NCBI RefSeq assembly: GCF_000516985.1
Contig: NW_006917093.1
Location: 5,613,013 to 5,677,012, forward strand
DNA from: Pestalotiopsis fici W106-1
Lineage: Eukaryota > Ascomycota > Sordariomycetes > Amphisphaeriales > Sporocadaceae
DNA: 64,000 bases
Direction: 5' to 3'
Part shown: one piece after another, positions 11,913 through 23,234 of the stretch
How positions within the stretch are numbered: position 1 is the stretch's first letter
Layout: the number at the start of each line of letters is the position of its first letter
Notes under the pieces: model-generated
Told to the model about the DNA's origin: nothing
What the model saw: the letters and a program-made list of their open reading frames with translations, nothing else
Databases searched by the model: none
Made by a program: the position numbers and the translations under genes

Positions 11913-12847
11913 TTAGTAGGGTGGGTTGGGACCCATTGGCGGGTAGTCGTCCGGACGTCCGCCGACGGAGCCCGAGCCACGACCGTCGCCAAAGTGCTTC
12001 TTGCGGAGAGCAGCAAGTCTCTTCTTCTTGGTCATCGTGTTGATGTATGTGCCAATGACAAAGGCCACGACGTTGAAGAAGGGCATCCAGGCCTGCTCGG
12101 GGAGGAACTGCTGAGCAAAGGCAAGGCAAATGGGCGAAGTGATCCAGGAGACCTTCATGACCTTCATAAAACCGACGCGGACAGTAGCGCGGACCTGGTG
12201 ATACGTGCGGGCACCAGCGATGAGCGCCATGGCCACGAGATAGACCGAGTTCTGGATGGGCGCAATGATCAGGTTGCTGACGAGGATCTGCAGGATCTTG
12301 GCGCGCAAGCTCGTCCTGTTCTTGAAAGCCTTCTGCAGGCACCAGATGAGGAAGTGGCCGAGGGGCGCGCTGATCAAAGCTCCGTAAGCTGCCATCTTAG
12401 GAACTCGCGATGTGAAGTAGTTTCCGTGCTTGTTGCGATCCTTGGCCAGCCACGAGGCCAGGAATTCTTGAAGACCAGCCAGGGTTCCGGACGTAAGCAT
12501 CTTGGTGCGCAAGGGGTTCTCTTCGAGCTGCTTGATATAGGCCTGTAGGTTGTATGACATGATTAGTTGATGGTCTCGGAATAGCTTCGTGCTCGCATAC
12601 GCCGAGACAACGAGAACAGGATGGGGAGTTTACGGACCATCAGGTAGCCCTTGGTGCCAGCATTGGACTTTCCTCCCGTAATGACAGTTCCGATCTTCTC
12701 AAGATGAGGATGCTTTCCACTCGTTCCGGGCAGATGGCCATCCTTTGAACCAGAGGCGGCGGCGGCGGCAGCAGCAGCAGCAGCAGCATCAGTAACGGTT
12801 TCGGTACCCTTGCGGACCGTGTCCCGCTCGATCTTGAAGGTCGTCAT
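11913..12847 (-). CDS. Mpv17/PMP22 family peroxisomal membrane protein
   Basis: Integral membrane protein of the Mpv17/PMP22 family, probably in the peroxisomal membrane. My preferred model has two exons, 12847-12638 and 12542-11913, giving 279 aa. The 95-bp intron has a GTCCGT donor, a CTAAT branch-like site and a CTACAG acceptor. The alternative is an unspliced start at 12560 giving 215 aa. I prefer the spliced form because exon 1 is exactly 70 codons and joins in frame as GTKGYLM-AYIKQLEENPLRTKML. The body carries four hydrophobic segments and the family signatures NPLRTKMLTSGTLAGLQE, ISAPLGHFLIW and the WxPFFNVVAFVIGTYIN block. Exon 1 includes an 11-Ala run encoded by a GCN microsatellite. 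The C-terminus is basic (TKKKRLAALRKK), followed by a Gly/Pro-rich tail. Confidence 0.85.
12755..12789. repeat. GCN trinucleotide microsatellite inside exon 1 of the Mpv17-family gene
   Basis: About 11-12 tandem GCC/GCT codons on the minus strand (GGC then GCA units on the plus strand) encode a polyalanine run. The tract is in frame, so length changes by whole units would alter only the number of alanines. Confidence 0.85.
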
Positions 12848-15151
12848 GGTCGTAGGTGCTCGACACGACGGTCGGTCCGGTAGAGGGGCGTTTCCTAGTC
12901 GCAAACTTGAGAAACAAAGTCCTGCAATGAGGGATGCAAAGAGGATATCAAGCGCTCTGATGGACAAGCGTCTGGTTTCGAGGACGGTCTCAGTCGATGA
13001 ATCAATTGACTTGTGCTATGTAAGGTTGAACTTTTGGGATGGGGCGGGAGCAGCGTGGCACGCAAAGCAAAGGCCAATTGCCAGACGCTTTGTTTATGTT
13101 TGGCCAATGAAGCCGAGGCTGGGTGTCTAGCTGCTTATTGCCCCGGGGATACGGGCCCCCGACCCCTGGCCCGAGCTACGATGTCTAGCCTATCTGGGCC
13201 AGGTGCTATTCCCACCAAGCTTCTGGCGGGCATCGCATCAAATCAATCATGCCAGAGTAAGTGTAACAATTGTTCACATTACAAATGAACAATAAATCTC
13301 ATTGAGACCAGAAACGTGAGTACGGCCTCCTATAAAAATGAATTGACACAATAAGAGTGTATAGACCACAAGTCAGGTGAGCCTGGTTCAAATTCGAGCA
13401 CAATAGTATCAAGGTACATTATGGATGGCAGAGGTTGGGTTTGATCCTTGGGCTGATGATGCACGACGAGAGGTTGGGTCGATTCAGGTCAGTGCTTGCC
13501 GATGCCGCGGGGTGCCCCAGTTCCCTTCAATTGAAAGCTCCCTCTGGACCCAGACTGACATACCGAGATCACGGCTGTCGATGACGATTGGCTCTCTAGA
13601 TTGAAGCATTGCCTAAGTTGGATACGAGTAAGCAATGATAGCTTGTCATGAATGAGCCGTCAACATGGAACATTGATGGTGAAAATCGCGTCAGTCTTGG
13701 GCTCATCCAGTCCCAACTTTTGACACTTTTGTATTCAGCGCGTTCCGAGGTCTTTTGTCTCTGAGCGCGCCCAATGACATCTGGCGTTGGAGACTGATGG
13801 GCTGCGTTGTGTTGCTGCACGACAGCTGAATCCGTTGCTAGGGACATTCTGAGGAACCCCCTGTGATGGTTGGTAGCCACAACCAATAGGCGAGGGCCGC
13901 TGGGAATCGTGTCTCCGCCCAGGGCAATTGCCCAGAGCGGCGCGACTAACCTTGCACTAAAACCTTAGACAACTCATCCCACATTTGGCAATCCACCAGT
14001 TAGTTGCCAAGCTCAAGACCCTGCTGGCTGGCATGGTATCCATTGGGAGCGTTATTCAGTTGACTTGCAGATTCTCTCAGGTCCCTCGCGATATCCACAG
14101 TTCAATGTCGTCCTCCGAATAAAGCACTTTTCCATAGGAATTGACTCGCCTTGCACATATCCACGCTCTTTGTCTTTTATATTCCATGCTTAATGGTTTC
14201 ACAGCCGCTTCATATCACGGCAGGTACCCGTTGGGCACTGATCTATACCCGTGGACCTCCGTAGCTGCGGCTGCAACTATTTCTATCAACTCTACCGGAT
14301 CATGGTTGCAGCAGTCATTCAATGCTCGCCAAACGAGGCATTAATGGGACTACCAGCGTGCAGGGCTCAAAAGGCTGTCTGTGGCGAAAACCAGCGAGCT
14401 TACAACATATCATCAACTCCCTCAAAACTACCACCAGGAATTGCGTGAGCTAATCATCAAGTGCTGAATGTGATGAGATACATAGCTCTATATACAGGTA
14501 GGCAGTAGAATGTATCGGTGCGTCTGAATAAATGTATGGTCTTCATTTGACGCTACAGTTGCAGTGAATGAGACATACAAATTGCTACGATTGTTCCAAG
14601 TGTGCGCTATCAAGCCGTGAATACGTCTGAAATTTTGTATGCAGCCTATCTACTACCTCTTACCCTGGGCAAGTTACATAGGTAGGTATCCATCAGCTCG
14701 TGAACTCAAGAGACCGGCAGACTTAGGTCTCACTTTCCCTCTCACTAAGGTACTCATCCACGGGTCTGAAACATTTCGACTAGTTTTTGAGTTTTTAACG
14801 AGACATTCATTCTGCTCGAGTCGCCCAAGTCCTGTTCTGGATTCGACATCGCTGGCTGCTCTGCATTGGCAAGGACGAGCTAACAACCTTGTTGGGCAAG
14901 TTCGTTTGCCATTAGAAAAAAAAAAAGCTTGTCACCAATCCCGGGCAAAACACCTGGGCCAAAACATCGCAACAAACCATCAAAACATCTTTGGCCTTAT
15001 CGGGGCTTGCCCATTTGCGCCCGTTCGACAAACCCACAACCCACCCACGCCGCATCTCTTAAAACCACATTTGCTACACCTTCACTTTTTCTACAGCATT
15101 CTCAAAATTGAAAGGTACCCCTGGAGAAGTCATGCAAAGACTTTGGACATC
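12848..15151. other. 2.3-kb gene-free interval
   Basis: No supported gene. The frame of the downstream conserved unknown gene remains open upstream to 14639 and contains an ATG there. The translated sequence before 15152 has no family resemblance, so I treat it as 5' leader. A tRNA-like T-arm (GGTTCAAATTCGAG) occurs near 13386-13400 without a matching A box or acceptor stem. Confidence 0.5.
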
Positions 15152-16548
15152 ATGAACAACACGGACAATATTTCGCTGGGGCGAACCGCCCGCCAAAGCG
15201 CGAGAGCAATGGGCTCAATCTTTTCGCAGTTCCGCCCTCAGAACTGGAATCCCACCTGTACACATTTGACCATGACGCGCATCTTTGAGCCCAATTTTGT
15301 TTGCGAAATGTGCCATCGATCCGGCCAGTAGGGTTGGCTGTATCGATGTACGCAGGACCGAGAACACTTGCTACAACATTACCTCGACAATGGCCATCCG
15401 GTAAGATATCTGTTTATCCAATACACAACATGGAGCCCAAGACTAATGGCTGCGTAAAGGTGAACTTTGATGCCATCGGTCAATCGCTGACGGCCCAAGT
15501 CAAGCCAGGACCACGCAGTTCAGAGTCTAGGTCGAACAAGTACAGCTTCTTCAGCGAGATCGATGACGTTGCCATGAGAACATATTCTCCTGCCCAGATA
15601 GCAACCATTTTGCAGCAAAGAGAAGATGTAGGTTTTTTTTTTTGTTCCTACACTGCTGAAACGAAGCGCAAGGCTGATAGATCTGCTCAGCTCCAGCATG
15701 TGCTGGCATCGGAAGTTCGCTCCAAAACCGTCAGAAGACGACCTCTTACCTACCTACCCAGTTCTAGCTCATCCAGCTCAACCCAACTGCCGCTGCCGCC
15801 CGGCTTTGCAGCTCCCGACCAGAGAAAGCGAGCTTGGGTCCCGGATGATAGCTTTGAATGCCAGTTCAAGTGCTGTCATGCCTGTCGACCTACCTGCGAG
15901 CCCCGAAGCTACTTGAGCCTTGACGGGGTTGCTGATGGGGACATTCCTCCCAGTGCCGCCGCAGGCTTTGGTTTCCATCATTGTGGTATCCGACCTATTG
16001 GTGACGCAAATGTTGTCAAGAACATTGGTTACCGACCTGTACCTTTGGTATGTATCTTGTGTAGGTCATGAGATATCCCGTACAAGATGCTAATGGGAGA
16101 ATAGCCAAGGTCGGTCCTTTGCACTTCCGGTTCCCCTCGATCATCGCTATGGAGTATGCTGAATGTCATTGATGAGCAAATTGTCGAGCTTGCACGCGTC
16201 GAGGATGCCGCTACTTCCAAGAACGTTGCTACGAAGGAGTTCAACAATGAGATCACTAGACCTGCCAAAGCGTCAAGTGAGATCTCTCATCTGCATGACA
16301 GTTCCAGTCATACGCGAGACAACGACATCGCAGAACGCCAGAACTGCTTCATTCGTGCGTGCGCCACACCGCTGCCTACTCCGACTCAGCAGGAAGAAAC
16401 ATTCTTTCGCGAAACGTTGACACAGATGGAAGAGCAAGAGATTGAAGAGGGCCGTTTCCACAAAACCCCCCTGGAAGTTGCTGACGGCATTGCCGTCTTG
16501 GAGGAGAGCGTTGAAATGCATGTCCCTGACGTAATGACGCAGTTTTGA
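15152..16548 (+). pseudogene. Conserved fungal protein of unknown function with an in-frame TAG
   Basis: Exons are 15152-15400, 15460-15627, 15691-16047 and 16105-16548; introns are 59, 63 and 57 bp and all phases agree. The conceptual length is 405 codons. It matches a hypothetical family, widespread in ascomycetes, with a Cys-rich N-terminus: EPNFVCEMCHRSG, then GWLYRCTQDREHLL, a central YSPAQIATILQQRE helix, then ECQFKCCHACRPTCEPRSYLSL and GFGFHHCGIRPIGDANVVKN. The paired CxxC motifs suggest metal binding, but no function is known. Codon 60 (15329-15331) is TAG, exactly between CHRSGQ and GWLYRC, where homologues as I recall them read through. Everything downstream is well preserved, including three introns, so the break is recent, a sequence error, or bypassed by readthrough. 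Confidence 0.7.
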
Positions 16549-17325
16549 GATGGCATTCACCATGCCGCGTTTCTTTCGCTCGACAGCACCTACGTGGACA
16601 TCTTTATCATCACTTCGCGTCTGGATTCCGGATCCTCTTGGCGTATGAAAAGCCCAGGATTATGGGGTGTAAGACAGGGAATTTGACTCCCTGCTTCCTG
16701 GCGTACTGGAAAGAAAGCTCATTTGGCCAAGGATACCCTTTTGCGTCATGCTTCATAGTAGTGTTTGTAATAGTATACGTATCGTCGCGTTCTAATTGTC
16801 ATCGCCAATAAACATGGTTTTCACAGCCGATGCCGAAGAATTCAAGTTGTAAGGTTTCGTAATAATTGGCATGTAACGTATAATCTTGGTTCAGTAGTTG
16901 TAGATTTGTGATTGCTTCCAGTTGGATTAACACTGACGGGTGTCGTCATTTTGGAAATTGTCGTTCCAGCTTGTAAGACGCAATACCTATCGCGAAGCTG
17001 TCGACACTGGATAGATAGTACCTGCTGCTGACAAGGGTGTCTCGTGGTCCAGTATTTAGAGTTGCAGACTCCGAGCCAGCCGGTGAGCCATATCAATATG
17101 ATCCATCACCCCAGGTATACATAGTCTCGATGCTAGCGGCGGTGGGTCTGGAAGAGTCGAGGGGGGAAAAAAATCCGAAAAATCCACACTTGAATCTAGC
17201 AGTAAGCCAGCAACGGAAAGAAGCTTTCCCCCAGCATCATTACCACAGAATTACATTTAGGTAGCACCCAAGAACTACTGTGCCTTCCTAGTGCGAGAAT
17301 CCATCCCGGTAGTATACTTCCGAAC
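16549..17325. other. Intergenic interval
   Basis: Contains the 3' flank of the unknown gene and the promoter of the esterase gene. No coding sequence, repeat or RNA gene is evident. Confidence 0.5.
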
Positions 17326-18411
17326 ATGGCGAAATACCAGTATGGACAGTTCTTGCTCTTTGGTGACTCCCTCACTGAGTACTCGAGCGTGGAGGAGAAT
17401 GGTTTGACCCCGGCGCTCCAGAAAGGTTTGTCGCCGTCCATTGCCGCTGAATATAATTTTTTTTTTTTTTTTTTTGGAAACATGCTGATGTAAGAATGCC
17501 GCCTCAGCTTATATCCGGCGCTTGGATGTTGTGAATAGAGGCTTTGAGTAAGCCAACCATCTCACACCTCTTTATCCCCATGTCTAAAACTGACGTGTTT
17601 ATTCAAACAGCGGATACAATACAAGACAGGCGCTCCAGGTCCTCCCGTACGTGATTCCATCTCCAGAGCAAGCCCGGCTCCGCCTTGTCGTAAGTCTCTT
17701 CAGTTACTCCGACCCGCCGCCATGACGTCTTCATCTTCCCAAACATTGTAATGACCATAAAGGGAACACCTGCAGACCGTACTCCTGGGCGCCAATGACG
17801 GCACCCTCGCATCGGCCAACAATGGCATGCACGTGCCGCTAGAGCAGTACACGGCCAACTTGAAGACCATTCTGTCGCACCCGGCCCTCGCGGCCCAGCG
17901 GGATTGCCGCATTGTCCTCATCACTCCGCCGCCCATTGACGAGCACCAGCACGACATCAAGGACCGCAACGCCGGGTATCCTGCGCTGACGCGCCGCTCG
18001 CTCGTCGCCAGGGAGTACGCCGAGGCGTGCCGCCGGGTCGGCGAGGCGTCGTCTCCCGGTGTGGCTGTCCTTGATCTCTGGAGCGTCCTCATGGAGCGTG
18101 CAGGCTGGAATGCCGGTGATGATGTCCTTGCTGGGTCACTGGAGGCACCCAAGAATATCATGCTTGATCGGCTCTTGTCGGATGGTAAGTAGCCATGTCC
18201 AAAGGGTCTCATCTGAATGCAGAGATATTGTTCTCGCGAATATTTGGCTGACGAATAGCGACTAGGTGTTCATTTCACGTCGGAAGGTTATCAGATCTTG
18301 TTTGATGAGCTTATGCAGCTTATTGAAAAGACCTGGCCGGATCTCCTCCCCGAAAAGCTCCCCTTTGTTTTTCCTGCGTATAATGAGCTGACTGGAGATC
18401 TTGAAGCATAA
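17326..18411 (+). CDS. SGNH/GDSL esterase, isoamyl acetate-hydrolysing type
   Basis: Serine esterase resembling yeast Iah1, which hydrolyses acetate esters. Five exons (17326-17425, 17508-17547, 17611-17689, 17776-18184, 18266-18411) give 257 aa with consistent phases. SGNH block I is FLLFGDSLTEYS (nucleophile Ser in GDSL), block II is VVNRGFDGYNTRQAL (the Gly), block III is VLLGANDGT (the Asn), and block V is LSDGVHFTSEGY (catalytic Asp and His). No signal peptide is visible, so it is probably cytosolic. Length fits the family (about 240-260 aa). Intron 1 carries an 18-T run ahead of its acceptor. It converges with the dehydratase gene 161 bp away. Confidence 0.9.
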
Positions 18412-18572
18412 ACTGTAGCTTGAACATCGCTCCTGGAAGCAGTAATAGTATTGAGAGCTTTGAGTGCGCGATTAGAACTTAGTGGAGCTGTTGTATAGCA
18501 ACTTAGTACAACAAATGTAGTGCAGTGGGGATGCCAAACGAGTCGGGACAGTAGAGGTAACTAAATTCAATA

Positions 18573-19802
18573 TTATGACTTTTCAGTAATTGCACCTTTC
18601 ATGCATGTCTTACCATCTTTCTCGACCAATATTTCCCACGGCGAGCCATCTTCTGTATCAACGGGGTTCGATGTGCGGATCTGATAAGTATCGCCGGCGT
18701 AGAGCGGCGACATTGCCCGATAACTGATTTCACCCACCTCGCCTTTTCCCACCACATCTCGCCAATAGTCAAGCATGCTAATTAGGTTGAGCGGCCCGTG
18801 GACAACCTGTGCAGGGTGATTTTCCACGCTCTGAGTCCAGCTTTCGTCGTAGTGGATCTTGTGACCGTTAAAAGTCAGAGCTGAGAAGCGAAAGAGGCCA
18901 ACTGGTGACCAGTACAGTTTCCGAAGCGGATATGCTGTTAATATACTTAGCGACGTTTCCGGCTGTTCGTGAGCTTTTGGAATCAGACGGGGGCTTACCA
19001 TGACCCTCTGCTTGCTCATCCACCAATGTTGATGGTCCTCTCTTCACCTTGCCCTCTACTGGCTTGGCTACGGGCTCAGTTGCCGCCTCCAGTTCTGGCC
19101 GGAAAACCCAAGACCTATTGGGTGTCAGGCCATTCTAGATACATCACACAACAGAATGATGCTGATATCGCATTTCGAAGGAGTCAAGCAGAATACTCAC
19201 CGTTGATCCGTCAGTGCCAGTCCGTCTTTGCCCCAGAACTCCTTTTCGACTTGTACCAGCACCATCTCGCCGCCGTCGCGACTCTTTTTGGGAACGGCGC
19301 TCAACAGCTTTGTCCGCTCCTCGGCAACCTCTCCGACGCGCAGCTGGGCCGGGCCCGCCGGCCAAGTCATCTTTCCACCAGCCCACATCCGCCTTGTGAA
19401 TGGCGCGGGAGAGTTGAAAGTGCGGTCGGTACCGTCTGGTCCCAGTTCACTCTCGAGGCCACCTGGCGTAAAGTAGACAAGGTGATAACCCGGGGGGACC
19501 GGGGTTTTGGCCGGTGGGGGTTCAGCAGAAATATCGAGACCTGGGTACAATTCTCGCCGTCCCAAGGTCAAGCTGAGTTTCTGCAGCTGATTGGCGTCAA
19601 GGAGCTGGCGCGTTGTAAATACCTTGTTGGCAAACGTATCCGTCATTTTTGAGGCGGCCTCGGCAGCGCTCGTTGCTATGCGCCTCATGCCGATATTGCA
19701 AGGGTGGCAGCATATCAAAGGCCGTCTCAGAGCGAGGAGAAGGCGTGGTGATGCTGCCATGTTTGTGATCTTTTGAATTCCATCCAAAGAATTACCAAGC
19801 AT
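18573..19802 (-). CDS. Htd2-like hydroxyacyl-thioester dehydratase (hot-dog fold)
   Basis: Probable mitochondrial dehydratase related to yeast Htd2, which acts in type II fatty acid synthesis, and to mesaconyl-C4-CoA hydratases. Exons are 19802-19201, 19114-18999 and 18934-18573; introns of 86 and 64 bp keep the frame, giving 359 aa. A second ATG at 19760 (MAASPRLLLALRR) begins an Arg/Leu/Ala-rich stretch that looks like a mitochondrial targeting sequence and may be the real start. The N-terminal half is an FAS1-like dehydratase domain (PVPPGYHLVYFTP, RRMWAGGKMTW). The C-terminal hot-dog domain has LYWSPVGLFRFSALTFNG followed by HKIHYD, the expected catalytic His/Asp region, and VVHGPLNLISMLDYW. 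The exact acyl substrate cannot be told from sequence. Confidence 0.8.
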
Positions 19803-21208
19803 TGAGGCGTAATTGGCACCGGCTCACACCGATCGCGGAATATTGTAATTGAATGTTGCCGGAAGCAATCGTTCGTGAGTCTGAGGCTCAAATATGGGAT
19901 GCCGTCATCCTTGAAAGGCCCAAACCCACTGAACCTCGGGTCCCCCTCTCCGCTTAGCGACCCCCGGGCCCCGGAGATGCGGAGACCCCACCCCTCACCA
20001 GTTGACGCTATAGATTCCAGGTAGATCTAACCTACAGTGCACTGGTTGGGCAGGCTTTGACAATATAAACAGCAAACATTGGCCTCCATTCCTCATAGAC
20101 GAGGAACGCGCCATCTCAATGCTCGGTGCGAGTTGAGGCTATTGAGGTCTATGTTCCTTATTAGCATGTTCCCCACTATATGTCCCCCGTTCGCATGGCC
20201 TCAAAACTATTCTCAGCACGCTGCCTCTGGCTCATTAGTCGGATATGACTGGACTGCCCTTCAACAACGACGACGCAGCCGACAACCACATCGAGGATCA
20301 GCCGAACGTCACCTGGGTTAGAGTCACTGCGAAGTCACTCGAGCCGGCCAGACAATCCGAAGCAAGGCACCAGCTGCACCCCACAGAACACAGCCACCGA
20401 ACATTACATGAACCACGGAAACGAGCCGCCAGGCAAGTGAGATGCACCTAGCCAGAGGCCTGGGCGGCCAGAACGCCCAATCCATAAACAGTAATTCATT
20501 CTTTGTACAACAATCTATCGTGACACCGTACTTAGGCCTGACAGAACTCTTTTGGGTTCAATCTATCTTTTACCATTTACAGCTAAGTACGTCGGATTTT
20601 AGACGCAAATCGCCAATTAGGAGATCCATTATTTACTAACAGGCAGCTCTACTGTCGGGTTTGCTCGGGTCTACCCCTGTAATATGGACTCCAGTTCGCA
20701 TTATTTCCGAGTTCGCATTAATCCGAGTCGCCATGATCTCAAGTAGCATGATGCATCCGACTGTGGTGTGCCGACATGTAAATAGAACACCAACTCGCGC
20801 ACAGTCGCATCGTCCGCTTAGTCCTCATCGAATTTGAAAAACAAATGATACTTGCGCATGCAGTCATACTGCAAAACTCGCAATACGAGGTTCTGGGCAA
20901 TGGCACCATGTGCTCAGAGAGCCCTGGTTTCTAAATGGCAAATTTTACGCCGTGCCATTCACGCCCAAAAGTGCATTCGCATTTCGCATTTCTCGGCTTC
21001 GTACTCTTTGGTACCTAGGCGGCGCGGGGTGACGTTAATCTCCTTTGCACCAGAAGGAGTTGGATCGGCAAGAACAGACATGTTTATATAGACGTGTACC
21101 AACCTCGAAGGCAAGTCGCCTAGCGTGAGTATTCAATGCTGTCTAGCACCACTGCCTTTTGCCTCAATGATGCTCCAGTACATCATTGCCTATATCCCAG
21201 GATTTACA
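19803..21208. other. Gene-free interval at the core/accessory boundary
   Basis: No supported gene. A 68-codon frame at 20245-20451 starts with an acidic, plausible-looking peptide but shows no family and no continuation. The 20.6-20.8 kb stretch contains direct copies of TTCGCATTA near 20696 and 20712. A TATATA box at about 21084 belongs to the next gene. Confidence 0.45.
21084..21090 (+). promoter_or_regulatory. TATA-like box of the secreted beta-propeller gene
   Basis: TTATATA lies about 120 bp ahead of the preferred ATG (21209) and about 80 bp ahead of the first in-frame ATG (21167). The position suits a core promoter; no transcript evidence is available. Confidence 0.4.
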
Positions 21209-23101
21209 ATGTTCTGGCGCATCTTGACCAGCTCGTCGCTCTTGTATGCTTGCGTCGCGCCAGCTGCTGGAGATTATATCCCGGCTCCACCACTTCCAGA
21301 GCCCATTGCCATTACCGAACTGCCCCTTCCACCGTTGGCTCCCAACAATGATACTGGATCATGTACGATTGAACTTAATCCATTAGGAACGGGTTGTCTG
21401 GCAAATGGAGTTGCTGGCGCTTTTCAATCTGGCGATTTCCTCCCAGACGGCAAACACGTTATTGCCCTGGTGACATACCAGGGGGCTCCGGCCTGGCCAG
21501 ACCCATCTAGTATCTACAGCGGCCAACAAATAATTATTGTAAAGACAGATGGAACCAACTTTACTCACGGCGATCCATGGAAATGTATTACGTGCGGCGT
21601 ACCGGCTGAGAATGCGCAAGGTGCAGACTTGTCGTCATATGATTATCCGCAAGCGTTCAAGGATGGTAAGCGTTTGCTTCTTCGCAAAACGGTGCTCGAC
21701 TGCGGCGATATCGATCTCGTCTCTGACGACTGCACGCCAAACAAGACGTATATCTATCCACTGCGTTGGAGCACGACAGCAGACGATTCCGGTGCTGGCG
21801 GCGACTTTCGCGAACAACGCCTGCATCCTGACCAGGTGCATATCCAGTTCAACGCCTTCACAACGACCGTTTTAGGTCTCGGTCAGTATGGGTACTTTGG
21901 ACGCATTGTATTCAACCCTTCGCCAACTTCCGGAACGCCACTTGCGCCACGCTACGACATTGTCAATGTCACCCTACTGTACAACTCCAGTCTGCCACAG
22001 CCGCTCACCTTTTCTGGTGATCAATTGTTCCATGATCCTACCAAAAACTACATTGGCGAGGCGCGTGGATTCAGTGGTGATGGCAGTGAGATTACGTATA
22101 TCGGTTATTCTGCCGAAAGCTGCAATATCGATATTTTCGCTTCCCATCTGACTACAGGTGCTGTAAGGAGAGTGACGAGCCATCCTGAATATTGTGACCC
22201 GCTCTCCTTCTCACAGGACAACAAGTGGATAGCCATCATGGACACTCGTGGTAGCGGTCGTCAAATGTTCATTTCGGGTATGCGCGGGATTCCCCCGATT
22301 GTGGACCTGATTGCGAATGTGCTACCCGCTTCGTCGAGGAACAATGGCCCTCGTCGGTTCTTCCAACCATATCTACTAGATTGGTACGGCGACCGCGGCG
22401 ACTACTACGGGCAAAAGATTAACGGCAATGGCTATGGCGTTGCTGGCAGCGGCTCCGTTGATGACCCCGAGTGGAACGGCATGGCTGACCCCCGCTGGTC
22501 GCCCGACAGCACCCAGCTTGTATACTGGCAGACGCACACCGTCTCGCCGTCCTGTGGTGGCGACAACCCACTGCCCTGTTACCCTTCAACCGAACCGTAC
22601 GGGCGCAATTACAGAATGTATTTGGCCACCTTTACAGACCGCGAGCCTAGCGCTCCACTTGATGTGCCCGAGCATGCTGATGTGATTCCCTGGGGCGAGC
22701 CCTATGTCGCGGGTAGTGCGGCTCCCAACATCTCACTTCCACCTGCCGGCGAGTACACACTCGCGGGGAAGAGCACGGGGCTCGCTCAAGTGAACATTAC
22801 TTGGCTTACTGCTCCTCAGGTGGGAACCATTTCAGTGGTGTACAAAAACTACTCGGACGATGGTAGTAGCTTTTTGAACGGCAATGAAGAGGTGACCTTG
22901 ACGCTACCATCCTTGTATTCGTCTCACTTTGACTGGTATTCGGACATTCTGCAGACAGGCGCAGTCAATGGTAGTAAGAAGACGAGTCCAGAGGGTTATC
23001 ATGCAAGCATTGATGTGTTGGTCAATATACTGGACTCGAATGGAACCTTGACCACAACGCTGGATGGCGTTGAGTGGGTGAGTCCTCAGAGCGGGACTTG
23101 A
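21209..23101 (+). CDS. Secreted TolB/WD40-like beta-propeller, saponin hydrolase-like
   Basis: Single-exon gene. The ATG at 21209 gives 630 aa with a clean signal peptide (MFWRILTSSSLLYACVAPAAG); in-frame ATGs at 21167 and 21170 add an extra hydrophobic stretch. The mature part opens with a Pro-rich segment, then NNDTGSCTIELNPLGTGC. Repeated propeller-blade signatures follow: GDFLPDGKHVIAL, DYPQAFKDGKRLLL, EARGFSGDGSEITYIGY, PLSFSQDNKWIAIMDTRGSG and DPRWSPDSTQLVYWQ. There are about ten N-glycosylation sequons and evenly spaced cysteines, typical of a secreted enzyme. Length and layout resemble fungal saponin hydrolases, which release sapogenol from soyasaponin, but assignment is by resemblance only; many paralogues are unstudied. 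It lies beside a Zn2Cys6 regulator and a sugar-phosphate-type cluster. Confidence 0.65.
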   Translation: MFWRILTSSSLLYACVAPAAGDYIPAPPLPEPIAITELPLPPLAPNNDTGSCTIELNPLGTGCLANGVAGAFQSGDFLPDGKHVIALVTYQGAPAWPDPSSIYSGQQIIIVKTDGTNFTHGDPWKCITCGVPAENAQGADLSSYDYPQAFKDGKRLLLRKTVLDCGDIDLVSDDCTPNKTYIYPLRWSTTADDSGAGGDFREQRLHPDQVHIQFNAFTTTVLGLGQYGYFGRIVFNPSPTSGTPLAPRYDIVNVTLLYNSSLPQPLTFSGDQLFHDPTKNYIGEARGFSGDGSEITYIGYSAESCNIDIFASHLTTGAVRRVTSHPEYCDPLSFSQDNKWIAIMDTRGSGRQMFISGMRGIPPIVDLIANVLPASSRNNGPRRFFQPYLLDWYGDRGDYYGQKINGNGYGVAGSGSVDDPEWNGMADPRWSPDSTQLVYWQTHTVSPSCGGDNPLPCYPSTEPYGRNYRMYLATFTDREPSAPLDVPEHADVIPWGEPYVAGSAAPNISLPPAGEYTLAGKSTGLAQVNITWLTAPQVGTISVVYKNYSDDGSSFLNGNEEVTLTLPSLYSSHFDWYSDILQTGAVNGSKKTSPEGYHASIDVLVNILDSNGTLTTTLDGVEWVSPQSGT

Positions 23102-23234
23102 CATTGTGCGGAGAAGAAAAGAACAACGGCAAGGAGGGAGATCGAGATCTAATGGCCGAAAACCATAGCGGGAATTTCCTAAATTTACCGACAAAAGGGC
23201 AGCTTCAGCTATGTACTCCAGCAGAAGGTTCGCA

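Noticed and set aside
13320..13440. tRNA-like T-arm (GGTTCAAATTCGAG)
   Set aside because: The T-stem pairs poorly, and there is no A box, acceptor stem or credible anticodon arm at the right spacing.
20245..20451. Small frame starting MTGLPFNNDDAADN
   Set aside because: The first 25 residues look plausible, but the rest is composition-driven and no continuing exon was found.
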